64,000 nucleotides of DNA, from contig NZ_OY771430.1 of NCBI RefSeq assembly GCF_963674565.1, positions 3,224,001 to 3,288,000 on the forward strand. Direction: 5' to 3'. Source of the stretch: an uncultured Carboxylicivirga sp. (lineage in GTDB: Bacteria; Bacteroidota; Bacteroidia; Bacteroidales; Marinilabiliaceae). The notes below the pieces were generated by a model, which was not told the origin of the DNA, searched no databases, and was given only the letters and a program-made list of their open reading frames with translations. Position numbers and translations under genes: made by a program. Positions 1 to 8,598 of the stretch are shown piece after piece. How positions within the stretch are numbered: position 1 is the first letter of the stretch; every line of letters starts with the position of its first letter.

Positions 1-3000
1 CGGTCCTTATCTTTTAACTCGTTAAACTCATTTGCAAAATTAAGATGGTCAGAATGGAACCGCTGTAGCAGCCTTTTGAAGAAATCCCAGCGATTGGCAA
101 AGCGCTTCACCCCTTCTTCCACATTAATCCCTTTTATGACCGGGTATTCAGTATTCTCATGCGTTGCTTCAACTTCATTCAAATCCACATTATTATTCAC
201 AACAACAGGACGTCGTTTGGCTTGCATGAGGCCCCTTTGCTTATTTACCCAATGTAGCACTTTTTGATAAACCTGTTCAGGATCAATGGGTTTTGAAATC
301 ATATCAACCATACCCGCCTCCAGATATTTTTGCTTGGCCCCATCCATCGCATCCGCTGTCATTGCTACAATAGACATTTCCTTGTATCCCGGTGTTTTCA
401 ATATGGCTCTTGTGGCATCAAATCCATCCATTACAGGCATTTGTATATCCATCAGAACAAGATCGTAATAGTTTGGACCTCTTTTCTGAATCAACTTCAC
501 TGCTTCTTTTCCGTTGGACGCGACCTCAACATGAACATTTGCCAACTCAAGCAATTCAATTCCAATCATTTGATTCGCATCATTATCTTCCACCAGCAAG
601 ACCAGAACATCCTGCAATTTCTTTAATTCCTTCAGATAAACATCAGGTTCTTTTTTTCGCCATGAGACGGTTGATTTTTCCTTCCCTAAAGCTTCCATAC
701 ATCCGTCGTATAATGTGGAGTAATTAACCGGTTTAACTACCGACCATACATTAGGATGAGATTCAATAAAAGACATCAATTCCTTTTCCTGACTAAATGC
801 CGGAGTCAGCATAATCATCGGAACAATCTTCTCATTATGTCTGAATAATTCACGGGCAGTATCAGCACTATTAAATCCATTCAGTTCGGAATCAACAATA
901 ACGAGATCATAAGATTTTGTTTGCTTGCTTTCAACCAACTTAACCGTTGCCTTATCGTAACTATTCACCATGGTAACCTTGAAACCAAGTAATTCAAGCA
1001 TATCCTTCTGAATGTATGAAGTTACCGGATGTGAGATTACCAATAAGATATCACTTCCAATCAATTCCTTTGGAGGAATGAGTAAATCACGTTTCTGAAC
1101 TTTGTTCTTACCAACTTTTACAGTAAAGAAAAATGAACTACCCGACCCGTATTCACTTTCAACCCATATTCGGCCACCCATCAGGTCTGATAATCTTTTA
1201 CAAATTGCCAATCCTAAACCGGTTCCTCCGTATTTTCGAGTAGTAGATATATCGGCCTGTGAAAATGACTCAAATAAAAACTCCTGCAAATCAGGTTTAA
1301 TACCAATCCCGGTATCTTTTACTTCAAAAAGAAGCTCTACATCGTTATCATCTTCCTGCAACACCAATACACTTGTAACAATTTCACCTTCATTTGTAAA
1401 TTTGATGGCATTATTGACAAGATTAATCAAAACTTGAGATAATCGTAAAGGATCACCAATCAGATTTAGCGGTACATCTGCATCCAGTGCATAGATAAAG
1501 TCAAGACCTTTTTCATGTGCTTTGTATGATACCATATTACTCAAATCATCAAACACCTGCTCAAGGTCAAAGTCAATATTTTCCAATGACAACTTACCCG
1601 CTTCAATCTTGGAGAAATCAAGAATATCATTGATAATTCCTAATAACGATTTTGAACTTGCCTGAATTTTGTGAAGATAATCGCTGTGTCCGTGCGTAGC
1701 TTCCTTTTCAATGGCAAGATGAGTCCATCCAACTATTGCATTCATTGGAGTACGAATCTCATGACTCATTCTGGCAAGGAAATCACTTTTTGCACGTGTT
1801 GCAGCTTCTGCAGCATTTTTAGCCTCTTTAAGCAATAAGGCATCTCTTTCTTTAGCAATAGCAATACCCAGTGTTACAGTATAAGCTCTGAAAATAGCCC
1901 TGTTTGACTCAACCCAGGGTACACCTTTTGTTGTGTTACCAAAACCAATAAATCCCCAGAACTCATCACGGGCAAATACCGGAACAATTAAAATATTCTC
2001 AAGCTTAAGTTTTTCGAAAAGCATTTGCTCTTCTTGAATGAAATCCTCCTTAAACCCACTAATCTCTTTCTTATCAGCAAGAAAATGATACCATCTTGAA
2101 CCTAATTCCTGATAACTTACATGTTGAAGATCGGGGCGAACAACAGGCTTTATCTGATCTTTCTGCCATTCGTAATGATGTGAAAAACGGGGTTGTCCAT
2201 CATTCCCCACCGGATCATTTACAAAAATAAATGAATGATCAACCATCGCACTTTGAGCAACTATACGCAATGATTTCATAATAGATTCCTCTGGCTCCTG
2301 GTTGGCAATCAACTCCTTCACAGCCTCAGCAACACCTTCTAAAAATCTATCTCTCAACATTACTTCGGCAATGGCTTCTTTTTGAGCAGTCATATCAATC
2401 ATTACCCCTTGCAGGTAATAACCTGAATTATCAGGTAACTTAATAGGCATTCCTTTTTCATGAAGCCATTTTCTTTCGCCTTTTACATCTTCAATGCGAT
2501 ATTCAATTTCGTAAGAATGATTACGGGCTACAGCTTGTTTAATGGTCTCCAGAACCCTTTCTCTGTCTCCTTCAACAATCATGTTGGTGAAAGACTGAAT
2601 CCCTTTTAAGAAATTCTCCCTATCAAAACCGGTTACTTTTGAGAATCCACTACTTAAGAATGACATCGAACGGCTATCGTTCATCATTCCCGTATAAACA
2701 ATCCCCGGAACATTGGTTACAATGTTTCTGTAATTCTCGCGGCTTCTTTCCAGGTCGCGCAATGCTTCATTAAGCTCAGTAATGTCGGTTGAAATACTAC
2801 AGATGGCAATGATTTCGCCTTCTGTATTACGGATCGGAAATTTATTGGATAAGAAATAACGTTGACCTTTACGTAATTCCATACCTTCTTCAAACTGTAT
2901 GGCAACACCACTATTTACCACCTGCTCATCTACCTCTTTCCAACTTTCGACTATTTCAGGAGAAAAGAATTTATCAGCTTTTTGTCCAATCACTTCAGAC

Positions 3001-4121
3001 TCAGTGATACCTACTTCTTCACACCAGTTATGGTTAACCAGTGTATATCTGCCTTCAAGATCTTTTACAAAGATCATGGCCTTGCTGTTATTAATGATAT
3101 CGTCGAGTAGTCTCCTGTTATCTTCAATGGCACCTTCAATATCTTTCCGTTTCCGCTCATCAGAAGTAATAGTATATAAGAAAAATGCCAACACAATACC
3201 AGCACCCAAAAGAGCTACAATTACCAGTACAATTAAGAAATTCATACTCAGATCGCCCCATTTGGTAAGCTGACTACTTTGAACTAGAGTAGCCTTCTTG
3301 GATCTTTTTTGCATTTCACTGCCAGCCCCCACCAGTCCCCTTTGAGCAGAACTTACGCTTTCTGAAAGAGTAACAACTTGATTATTGGACTGTTCGTAAG
3401 CTCTGACAAGATTACGAAATTCTGTCATGTAATTTCGAACTTCCAGATTATTTACAATATTCTCAATCTCAAAAGACTTCTTTAAAGTCTTATCGAATTT
3501 TATATTTAATGAATCATGCTCTACACCATTTATACTACCATCTTGCATCTTGTTCTGCATGACTCTGATATAAGCCAGATTTCTATGTATTAAATTATAT
3601 TCTGCCCGAATCTCATTAAATTTTGAAGTACCCGGCTGAACCCAGTTATTGATCTTTGATAATTGTAAAGCTTCTAATTGCTCTATTTGAGTGAATAATG
3701 AATCATTTTCCTTTGCTACCTTAACTTTTAAATCAATTAGTGAAATGTATAAATTGAAATTCTTATTAAACTCAGATATAAGATCTAACATAGGTTCCAG
3801 TTCCTCTTTGCTCTGATCATTAATATCTGAAATCTTTATCTCATTTAATAAATTAGTGATGTTTCTACTGATGGTATCTACTCTGATTTTCAAGGATGAG
3901 CTACCCGAAATAAGAACTCTTTTTTCATTAAGTCTCAGATCACTGATTTGATCCTGCAATCGATTTACAACATCAGTATTATTTACTACATGCGATAATC
4001 GATGAATACCCCTGATACTCATAAATGAAACGATAAACAGAATCATTATGAGGATACCAAACCCAATGATAACTTTTCTCTGAATAGACTTACCCAGTCC
4101 CCCAAATCCAAATTGTCCCAT
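1..4121 (-). CDS. Hybrid sensor histidine kinase/response regulator (3' end outside window)
   Basis: Inner-membrane phosphorelay kinase; at least 1373 residues are visible. Order seen: TM helix about 15-35, extracytoplasmic helical sensor about 36-290, TM2 about 293-317, two PAS/PAC domains (about 340-455 and 460-580), GAF-like region (about 600-760), HisKA with phosphoacceptor His787 in MSHEIRTP, HATPase_c with GTGLGLAI near 970, receiver 1 (about 1024-1140), receiver 2 (about 1170-1290, VEDN and phosphoacceptor Asp1225 in LMDIQMP), then the start of an Hpt-like domain cut by the window edge. Receiver 1 keeps Asp1077 and a Lys but has Val-Ile-Ser where the metal-binding acidic pair is expected. 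The ATG at 4121 gives a short cytoplasmic N-terminus before TM1. The neighbour is divergent, so the input signal and output are unknown; no DNA-binding domain is visible. Confidence 0.9.
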   Translation of the reverse strand, partial: MGQFGFGGLGKSIQRKVIIGFGILIMILFIVSFMSIRGIHRLSHVVNNTDVVNRLQDQISDLRLNEKRVLISGSSSLKIRVDTISRNITNLLNEIKISDINDQSKEELEPMLDLISEFNKNFNLYISLIDLKVKVAKENDSLFTQIEQLEALQLSKINNWVQPGTSKFNEIRAEYNLIHRNLAYIRVMQNKMQDGSINGVEHDSLNIKFDKTLKKSFEIENIVNNLEVRNYMTEFRNLVRAYEQSNNQVVTLSESVSSAQRGLVGAGSEMQKRSKKATLVQSSQLTKWGDLSMNFLIVLVIVALLGAGIVLAFFLYTITSDERKRKDIEGAIEDNRRLLDDIINNSKAMIFVKDLEGRYTLVNHNWCEEVGITESEVIGQKADKFFSPEIVESWKEVDEQVVNSGVAIQFEEGMELRKGQRYFLSNKFPIRNTEGEIIAICSISTDITELNEALRDLERSRENYRNIVTNVPGIVYTGMMNDSRSMSFLSSGFSKVTGFDRENFLKGIQSFTNMIVEGDRERVLETIKQAVARNHSYEIEYRIEDVKGERKWLHEKGMPIKLPDNSGYYLQGVMIDMTAQKEAIAEVMLRDRFLEGVAEAVKELIANQEPEESIMKSLRIVAQSAMVDHSFIFVNDPVGNDGQPRFSHHYEWQKDQIKPVVRPDLQHVSYQELGSRWYHFLADKKEISGFKEDFIQEEQMLFEKLKLENILIVPVFARDEFWGFIGFGNTTKGVPWVESNRAIFRAYTVTLGIAIAKERDALLLKEAKNAAEAATRAKSDFLARMSHEIRTPMNAIVGWTHLAIEKEATHGHSDYLHKIQASSKSLLGIINDILDFSKIEAGKLSLENIDFDLEQVFDDLSNMVSYKAHEKGLDFIYALDADVPLNLIGDPLRLSQVLINLVNNAIKFTNEGEIVTSVLVLQEDDNDVELLFEVKDTGIGIKPDLQEFLFESFSQADISTTRKYGGTGLGLAICKRLSDLMGGRIWVESEYGSGSSFFFTVKVGKNKVQKRDLLIPPKELIGSDILLVISHPVTSYIQKDMLELLGFKVTMVNSYDKATVKLVESKQTKSYDLVIVDSELNGFNSADTARELFRHNEKIVPMIMLTPAFSQEKELMSFIESHPNVWSVVKPVNYSTLYDGCMEALGKEKSTVSWRKKEPDVYLKELKKLQDVLVLLVEDNDANQMIGIELLELANVHVEVASNGKEAVKLIQKRGPNYYDLVLMDIQMPVMDGFDATRAILKTPGYKEMSIVAMTADAMDGAKQKYLEAGMVDMISKPIDPEQVYQKVLHWVNKQRGLMQAKRRPVVVNNNVDLNEVEATHENTEYPVIKGINVEEGVKRFANRWDFFKRLLQRFHSDHLNFANEFNELKDKD

Positions 4122-4297
4122 CTAAAATACTTTTCTATTGAATCATTAAAGATAACAACATTTTTAAAGTAATACTTTGTAATATACAGCCTGCCTTAAT
4201 TAGATGAAGAATTTATCGAAATTTGACTTTGAGAAAATTGCTAATTAATTTAGTAATGAGATCCCCGCCAGGTTAATATTGAAAAAAATATTCTGTT

Positions 4298-5296
4298 ATG
4301 CTGTATTTGATAATTGTTTTATTAGTAGTTGTTTTCGTTGTACTGATCTGGTTAACCCTTATGGACGGTTCATATTATGTAACCAGATCTATTCAACTGG
4401 ATGTATCAAGGGAAAAGGCTTATGAATTAATTTCTGATTTTAATACATGGACCATATGGTCACCATGGTTATGTCTTGAACCCGATGCCAATGTCACCGT
4501 TAGCAAAGATGGTAAAGAAGTAGGAGCTGTATATGCCTGGACTGGCACAATGGTTGGCTCTGGTGAAATTGAACACAAATCGTTTATCGAAGATATCTCA
4601 CTAGATCAGGAAATAAGGTTTCTTAAACCCTTTAAGTCAAAATCGGATGTTTTCTGGAAATTGAGTGGTAAAGGTGAAACCTGCGAATTAACCTGGGGTA
4701 TGAAAGGCAAAATGCCTTTCTTATTTAAATTCATGGCAAAAAATATGGAGCCTTGGATTGGAATGGATTACGAACGAGGATTGAAGATGATTAAAGATCA
4801 TCTCGAAACAGGTTCTATAGCTTCAGAAATTGAAATCGACGGCATTACACAATTACAGAAAGGAAAATTTATTGGAATTAAAACTTCATGTAACATGCAG
4901 GAAATAGCTGCATCCATGAAAGAAGTTTTTAAAGAGTTAAATGAATTTGCAAACTCTCATCAGTTAGAAGCAGAAAAAGCACTGGCCATTTACCACAATT
5001 TTGATTTCAAAAATCCGGTTTGCGAATATTCTGCCGGACTGATAATTGACAAGGTACCTACGCTGGATAATGGTTTTATGATTGGTGAACTTACGAATCA
5101 GAAGGCTTTAAAAGTTACTTTTACCGGAGATTACAAACATTTGGGTAATGCATGGTCTGCTGCATATATGTATGCACGTAATAAAAAACTTAAAATCAAT
5201 AAAAAGTCAGATCCTGTTGAATTTTACTTAAATGATCCATCCAAAGAAACGGATCCCTCAAAATGGATAACAGAAGTTTACCTTCCCTTAAAATAA
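4298..5296 (+). CDS. Membrane-anchored SRPBCC domain fused to GyrI-like effector-binding domain
   Basis: 332 residues. An N-terminal hydrophobic helix (about 2-22) is followed by an SRPBCC/polyketide-cyclase-type lipid-binding fold (about 28-165; begins with YYVTRSIQLDVS and has the FNTWTIWSPW signature region) and a C-terminal GyrI-like/AraC effector-binding domain (about 175-332, with EFYLND and ITEVYLPLK near the end). Both folds bind small hydrophobic ligands in other proteins; no catalytic residues can be named. The architecture recurs in Bacteroidota but the function is unknown. It stands alone between the divergent kinase and its own terminator at 5301-5327. The start is the first ATG and directly precedes the anchor helix. 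Confidence 0.8.
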   Translation: MLYLIIVLLVVVFVVLIWLTLMDGSYYVTRSIQLDVSREKAYELISDFNTWTIWSPWLCLEPDANVTVSKDGKEVGAVYAWTGTMVGSGEIEHKSFIEDISLDQEIRFLKPFKSKSDVFWKLSGKGETCELTWGMKGKMPFLFKFMAKNMEPWIGMDYERGLKMIKDHLETGSIASEIEIDGITQLQKGKFIGIKTSCNMQEIAASMKEVFKELNEFANSHQLEAEKALAIYHNFDFKNPVCEYSAGLIIDKVPTLDNGFMIGELTNQKALKVTFTGDYKHLGNAWSAAYMYARNKKLKINKKSDPVEFYLNDPSKETDPSKWITEVYLPLK

Positions 5297-5300
5297 AATT

Positions 5301-5327
5301 AAAGCAGCATACTTTTGCTGCTTTTTT
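5301..5327 (+). terminator. Intrinsic terminator after SRPBCC/GyrI gene
   Basis: Nine-base inverted repeat AAAGCAGCA/TGCTGCTTT followed by a T run, directly after the stop codon at 5296. Confidence 0.8.
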
Positions 5328-5385
5328 AATCTATTTACTTTCGAAACAATTCTATTATTAGTCTGTTTCCTCCCTAAAAAGCAAA

Positions 5386-6051
5386 ATGATCAACCGCAAA
5401 CGAAAAGAACTCTATCCGGTTAAAGTCATAGAAAATAATCTTATCAAAGAAGACGTTCATTATCTCAAACTGGATAGTAAATTCAACTTTAAGCCCGGAC
5501 AGGTAATTGCCATAGCAATGAAGCAGGATGATGAACCTCGCTTGTATTCTATTGCTTCGGGAATCAATAAGGATTATCTGGGAATATTATTTGATGTTAA
5601 TCCTGATGGTCAACTAACACCCACAATGTCACAGTTGAAATCAGGTGATCAACTTTATATTTCAGAACCTTTTGGAAAGTTTTTATGCGAAGATACACCT
5701 GCCATGTGGATTGCAACAGGTACAGGAATAGCTCCTTTTGTTTCGTTGGCAGAATCCAGTAAGGCAAAAAATATTACTTTGATTCATGGAGCCAGAACAA
5801 TTGATGCTTTTTATCTGCAGGATACATTTATTGAAATACTGGGAGAAAATTACAAGCGCTTTTGTACTTCAGAACAACAGGAAGGCATCTACCACGGAAG
5901 ACTAACAAACTACCTGCAACAGCAAAAGCAATTACCTACCGATTATAAATATTATCTTTGCGGAAATTCTCAGATGATAATTGATGTAAGGGAAATACTT
6001 ATTGAAAAAGGTGTTCCATTCGATCACATTATTGCTGAAATATATTTTTAA
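5386..6051 (+). CDS. Ferredoxin-NADP+ reductase family flavoprotein
   Basis: 221 residues, soluble, no signal peptide. It has an FAD-binding beta barrel (about 1-95, with the RLYSIAS flavin motif) followed by an NAD(P)-binding domain (about 100-221, with ATGTGIAPF and CGNSQMI). These are the hallmarks of single-electron-transfer FNR enzymes that pass electrons between NADPH and ferredoxin or flavodoxin. No iron-sulfur domain is fused. It lies 10 bp before rlmN, so the two are probably co-transcribed. RlmN is a radical-SAM enzyme that needs low-potential electrons, so this FNR could help feed it; that link is inference. A possible promoter (TTG-N18-TACTTTCG, 5315-5343) overlaps the preceding terminator. 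Confidence 0.85.
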   Translation: MINRKRKELYPVKVIENNLIKEDVHYLKLDSKFNFKPGQVIAIAMKQDDEPRLYSIASGINKDYLGILFDVNPDGQLTPTMSQLKSGDQLYISEPFGKFLCEDTPAMWIATGTGIAPFVSLAESSKAKNITLIHGARTIDAFYLQDTFIEILGENYKRFCTSEQQEGIYHGRLTNYLQQQKQLPTDYKYYLCGNSQMIIDVREILIEKGVPFDHIIAEIYF

Positions 6052-6061
6052 TAAAAAGGTT

Positions 6062-7105
6062 ATGGCCAAAGAAGCATTGTACGGTAAAACATTAAATGAA
6101 TTAAAAGAAGTGATGACAGAATTAAATCTCCCTTCTTTTACTTCCAAGCAGGTAGCCGATTGGTTATACAAGAAACATGTAACTTCGATAGATGAAATGA
6201 ATAACCTGTCGAAAAAAGCCAGAGCCTTACTCCACGAAAAATACGAACTTGGTCTGACCAAACACGAGTCATATCAGGAATCAATAGATGGCACAAAAAA
6301 GTATTTGTTTAAAACCGCCGGATCACAATATATCGAAAGTGCCTACCTACCTGAAGAAAATAGAAATACTCTTTGTGTATCTTCTCAGGTTGGTTGTAAG
6401 ATGGGATGTTTGTTTTGTATGACTGCCCGTCAGGGTTTTCAAAAACAACTTACAAGCGGTGAAATACTAAATCAGATTGCCAGTTTACCCGAAAGAGATA
6501 CTCTCACCAACCTGGTATACATGGGCATGGGTGAACCGATGGATAACATAGATAATGTCTTAAAAAGTCTCGAAATCATAACATCTGACTGGGGTTATGG
6601 CTGGAGTCCCCGACGTATAAATGTTTCTACTATTGGTGTTGTTCCTGCCATGCGCCGTTTTATTGAAGAATCAGAAGCACACCTGGCCGTTAGCCTTCAT
6701 TCGCCATTTAACGAAGAAAGAAAACAGCTAATGCCAATTGAGAACGTTTATACAGCCGAACAGGTTGTTGAAACTATCAAACAATATGATTTCGGAAGAC
6801 AACGAAGAATTTCTTTCGAATATATCATGTTTAAAGGAGTAAATGATACTGCAGAACATGTCAAAGGGCTCACCAAGCTATTAAACGGAATAAGATGCCG
6901 AATCAATTTAATTCATTTTCACCCGATACCCAACTCTCCGTTGCAAGGTAGTGACAGATCAAAGATGGAATGGTTCAGAGACCAACTCAGTGCCAAAGGA
7001 CTAAATACAACAATCAGAAAATCAAGAGGCGAAGATATTTATGCTGCTTGTGGTTTACTTTCTACCAAAAAATTAATTAGTACTGGTGATGAAAAAGATT
7101 ATTGA
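6062..7105 (+). CDS. rlmN: 23S rRNA (A2503)-C2 / tRNA (A37)-C2 methyltransferase RlmN
   Basis: 347-residue radical-SAM methyltransferase that makes 2-methyladenosine in 23S rRNA and in some tRNAs. It shows the CxxxCxxC cluster motif (CKMGCLFC), the conserved GMGEPMDN and FHPIPNSP segments, and a Cys near the C-terminus (AACGLL) in the position of the mechanistic Cys. The ATG at 6062 (MAKEALYGKT) is chosen over the in-frame upstream ATG at 6002. That upstream ATG overlaps the preceding FNR gene and would add a hydrophobic leader not found in the family. Length is normal. Confidence 0.95.
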   Translation: MAKEALYGKTLNELKEVMTELNLPSFTSKQVADWLYKKHVTSIDEMNNLSKKARALLHEKYELGLTKHESYQESIDGTKKYLFKTAGSQYIESAYLPEENRNTLCVSSQVGCKMGCLFCMTARQGFQKQLTSGEILNQIASLPERDTLTNLVYMGMGEPMDNIDNVLKSLEIITSDWGYGWSPRRINVSTIGVVPAMRRFIEESEAHLAVSLHSPFNEERKQLMPIENVYTAEQVVETIKQYDFGRQRRISFEYIMFKGVNDTAEHVKGLTKLLNGIRCRINLIHFHPIPNSPLQGSDRSKMEWFRDQLSAKGLNTTIRKSRGEDIYAACGLLSTKKLISTGDEKDY

Positions 7106-7222
7106 TTTTACTTATTATCAATAATTTTTGTTTTCTTTATAAAAAACTCTCTTTTCCTTGTTCAACTAAGAAAAGATCATTAAATTGTTTATGTTAACTT
7201 CAAACTAAACAATGGTTGCATC

Positions 7223-7543
7223 ATGTTGAAACTAATCTTAAATGGAACAGTAGGTAAAGATGCCGAAATAAAAGAGGTGGGCAATCGTAAGGCCATTAAT
7301 TTTAATGTTGCGGTATCGATGGATTACAGAGATCATTCGGGAAAGAAAATTGAACGCACAGAATGGGTGCATGCAGTTATCTGGAAAAATGATAATCAAA
7401 GCACTAAAATAGCTGAGTATATTAAAAAAGGGCAAAAAGTATTAATTGAGGGGGTTCCGGGAAGTGAAAGCTTTCAGGATAAAGAAGGACAGGTAAAGAG
7501 TAGTTTACATGTCAACGTTAAGGAACTGGAGTTTCTTAATTAA
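7223..7543 (+). CDS. ssb: Short single-stranded DNA-binding protein lacking the acidic C-terminal tail
   Basis: 106 residues forming one OB-fold of the SSB family: begins MLKLILNGTVGKDAEIKEVG, with TEWVHAVIWK and IEGVPG segments. Unlike standard SSB (about 150-180 residues ending in an acidic DDDIPF-type tip that recruits repair proteins), this one stops at LEFLN right after the OB-fold. It is therefore probably an accessory SSB paralogue, perhaps for transformation or recombination, with the main SSB elsewhere; that is inference. It is followed by a terminator at 7564. Confidence 0.85.
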   Translation: MLKLILNGTVGKDAEIKEVGNRKAINFNVAVSMDYRDHSGKKIERTEWVHAVIWKNDNQSTKIAEYIKKGQKVLIEGVPGSESFQDKEGQVKSSLHVNVKELEFLN

Positions 7544-7563
7544 TTTTTTTCACTAACAGAATT

Positions 7564-7587
7564 AAGCCACCTTGAGTGGCTTTTTTT
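7564..7587 (+). terminator. Intrinsic terminator after ssb
   Basis: AAGCCAC/GTGGCTT stem with a 5-base loop and seven Ts. Confidence 0.85.
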
Positions 7588-7617
7588 GTTTCTCTTGGTT
7601 AATCTTTTATATTTTTG
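7586..7617 (+). promoter_or_regulatory. Bacteroidota-type promoter for the 7635 lipoprotein
   Basis: TTG at 7586-7588, 21-base spacer, TATTTTTG at 7610-7617, matching TTG-N19-21-TAnnTTTG. The expected start of transcription lies about 10 bases before the ATG at 7635. Confidence 0.55.
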
Positions 7618-7634
7618 AGGTAAAATTATTAATC

Positions 7635-8444
7635 ATGAAAAAGATTCTCCCAATTATACTATTGTTTTCAGTATTATTTATTGCCTGCGGCCCCAATCGT
7701 CAAGAACTGGCTAAAGCTAAATTCGACAAAGCTCAGGAACTATTTCAGAATAAACAGTTTAACGATGCTAAATTAATGATTGACACCATTAATGATGATT
7801 TTGCTGATCAGATTGAATTTACAACCCGGGCAAACGACCTGCTCAGAAAAATAACCATTGACGAGCAAAAAAATAATCTTCTCTTTCTTGACAGTCTGCT
7901 CGTTGAGAAAGAACATGAGCTGGAACCATTACTTAAAAATTTCACAGAGTCATCAGATTACGGAGCTAAAAAAATACTGATCCACAAACGTCAGAAGCCA
8001 GAAAATTCATATAACCGTGTTTACATCAGAGCTCATCTCGACTGGGATGGCAACTTTTACATTTCAAGTCATTATACCGGTACCACGCACATTAACCACA
8101 ACCAAATTAAAGTTTACTTTAGTGGCAACCATGCTTTAAGTGAACAGGTTGAAGAAGATGGTTTTCAGAACAGACATTTCGAGGATGGTGAAAATGTTTG
8201 GGAAGTTGTTAATTACAAAGATGGCAAAGACAATGGAGTAATCGATTTTATTGCTTCTAATTCAGACCAGTCACTAAAGGTTCAATTCATTGGCAAAAAA
8301 TACTATTACATTGTAATGGAAAAATTTGATAAAGAAGCCATAAGAGATGGCTACGAAATCTCGTTCGTCTTAAAAGAAGTAAAAAGAATAAAAGATGAAA
8401 GAGAAAAAGTTAAGAAAGAGCTATCAAGATTAACAAACGAATAG
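7635..8444 (+). CDS. Lipoprotein of unknown function
   Basis: 269 residues. A lipoprotein signal peptide with lipobox FIAC (Cys at residue 19) is followed by a helical stretch (about 22-110) with a TPR-like feel (AKFDKAQELFQNKQF), a beta-rich middle (about 110-230) and a charged helical C-terminus rich in Lys and Glu. The ATG at 7635 is chosen because it gives a clean signal peptide; an upstream in-frame ATG lies inside the ssb terminator. I do not recognise a named family. It may sit on the periplasmic face of either membrane. It precedes the adhesin operon by 154 bp with no clear terminator between them. Confidence 0.75.
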   Translation: MKKILPIILLFSVLFIACGPNRQELAKAKFDKAQELFQNKQFNDAKLMIDTINDDFADQIEFTTRANDLLRKITIDEQKNNLLFLDSLLVEKEHELEPLLKNFTESSDYGAKKILIHKRQKPENSYNRVYIRAHLDWDGNFYISSHYTGTTHINHNQIKVYFSGNHALSEQVEEDGFQNRHFEDGENVWEVVNYKDGKDNGVIDFIASNSDQSLKVQFIGKKYYYIVMEKFDKEAIRDGYEISFVLKEVKRIKDEREKVKKELSRLTNE

Positions 8445-8598
8445 GGCATTCTATTTCACAAGTAATACCAGGTATTGAATCCATTATTTTAGGTAACAAT
8501 CTGATTTCGCATGTAAAAACCAGCTTTTCATCAAAAAAGAAGCTTAAAACCCAATTATGGGTGATACTTTTATGTGTTCGAATTGTCATTTATAAAAA

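Noticed and set aside
6002..6061. Longer N-terminus for RlmN
   Set aside because: It overlaps the FNR gene and adds a hydrophobic stretch not found in RlmN.
7572..7634. Longer N-terminus for the lipoprotein at 7635
   Set aside because: The upstream ATG lies within the ssb terminator and before the promoter element; the shorter form gives a proper lipobox.
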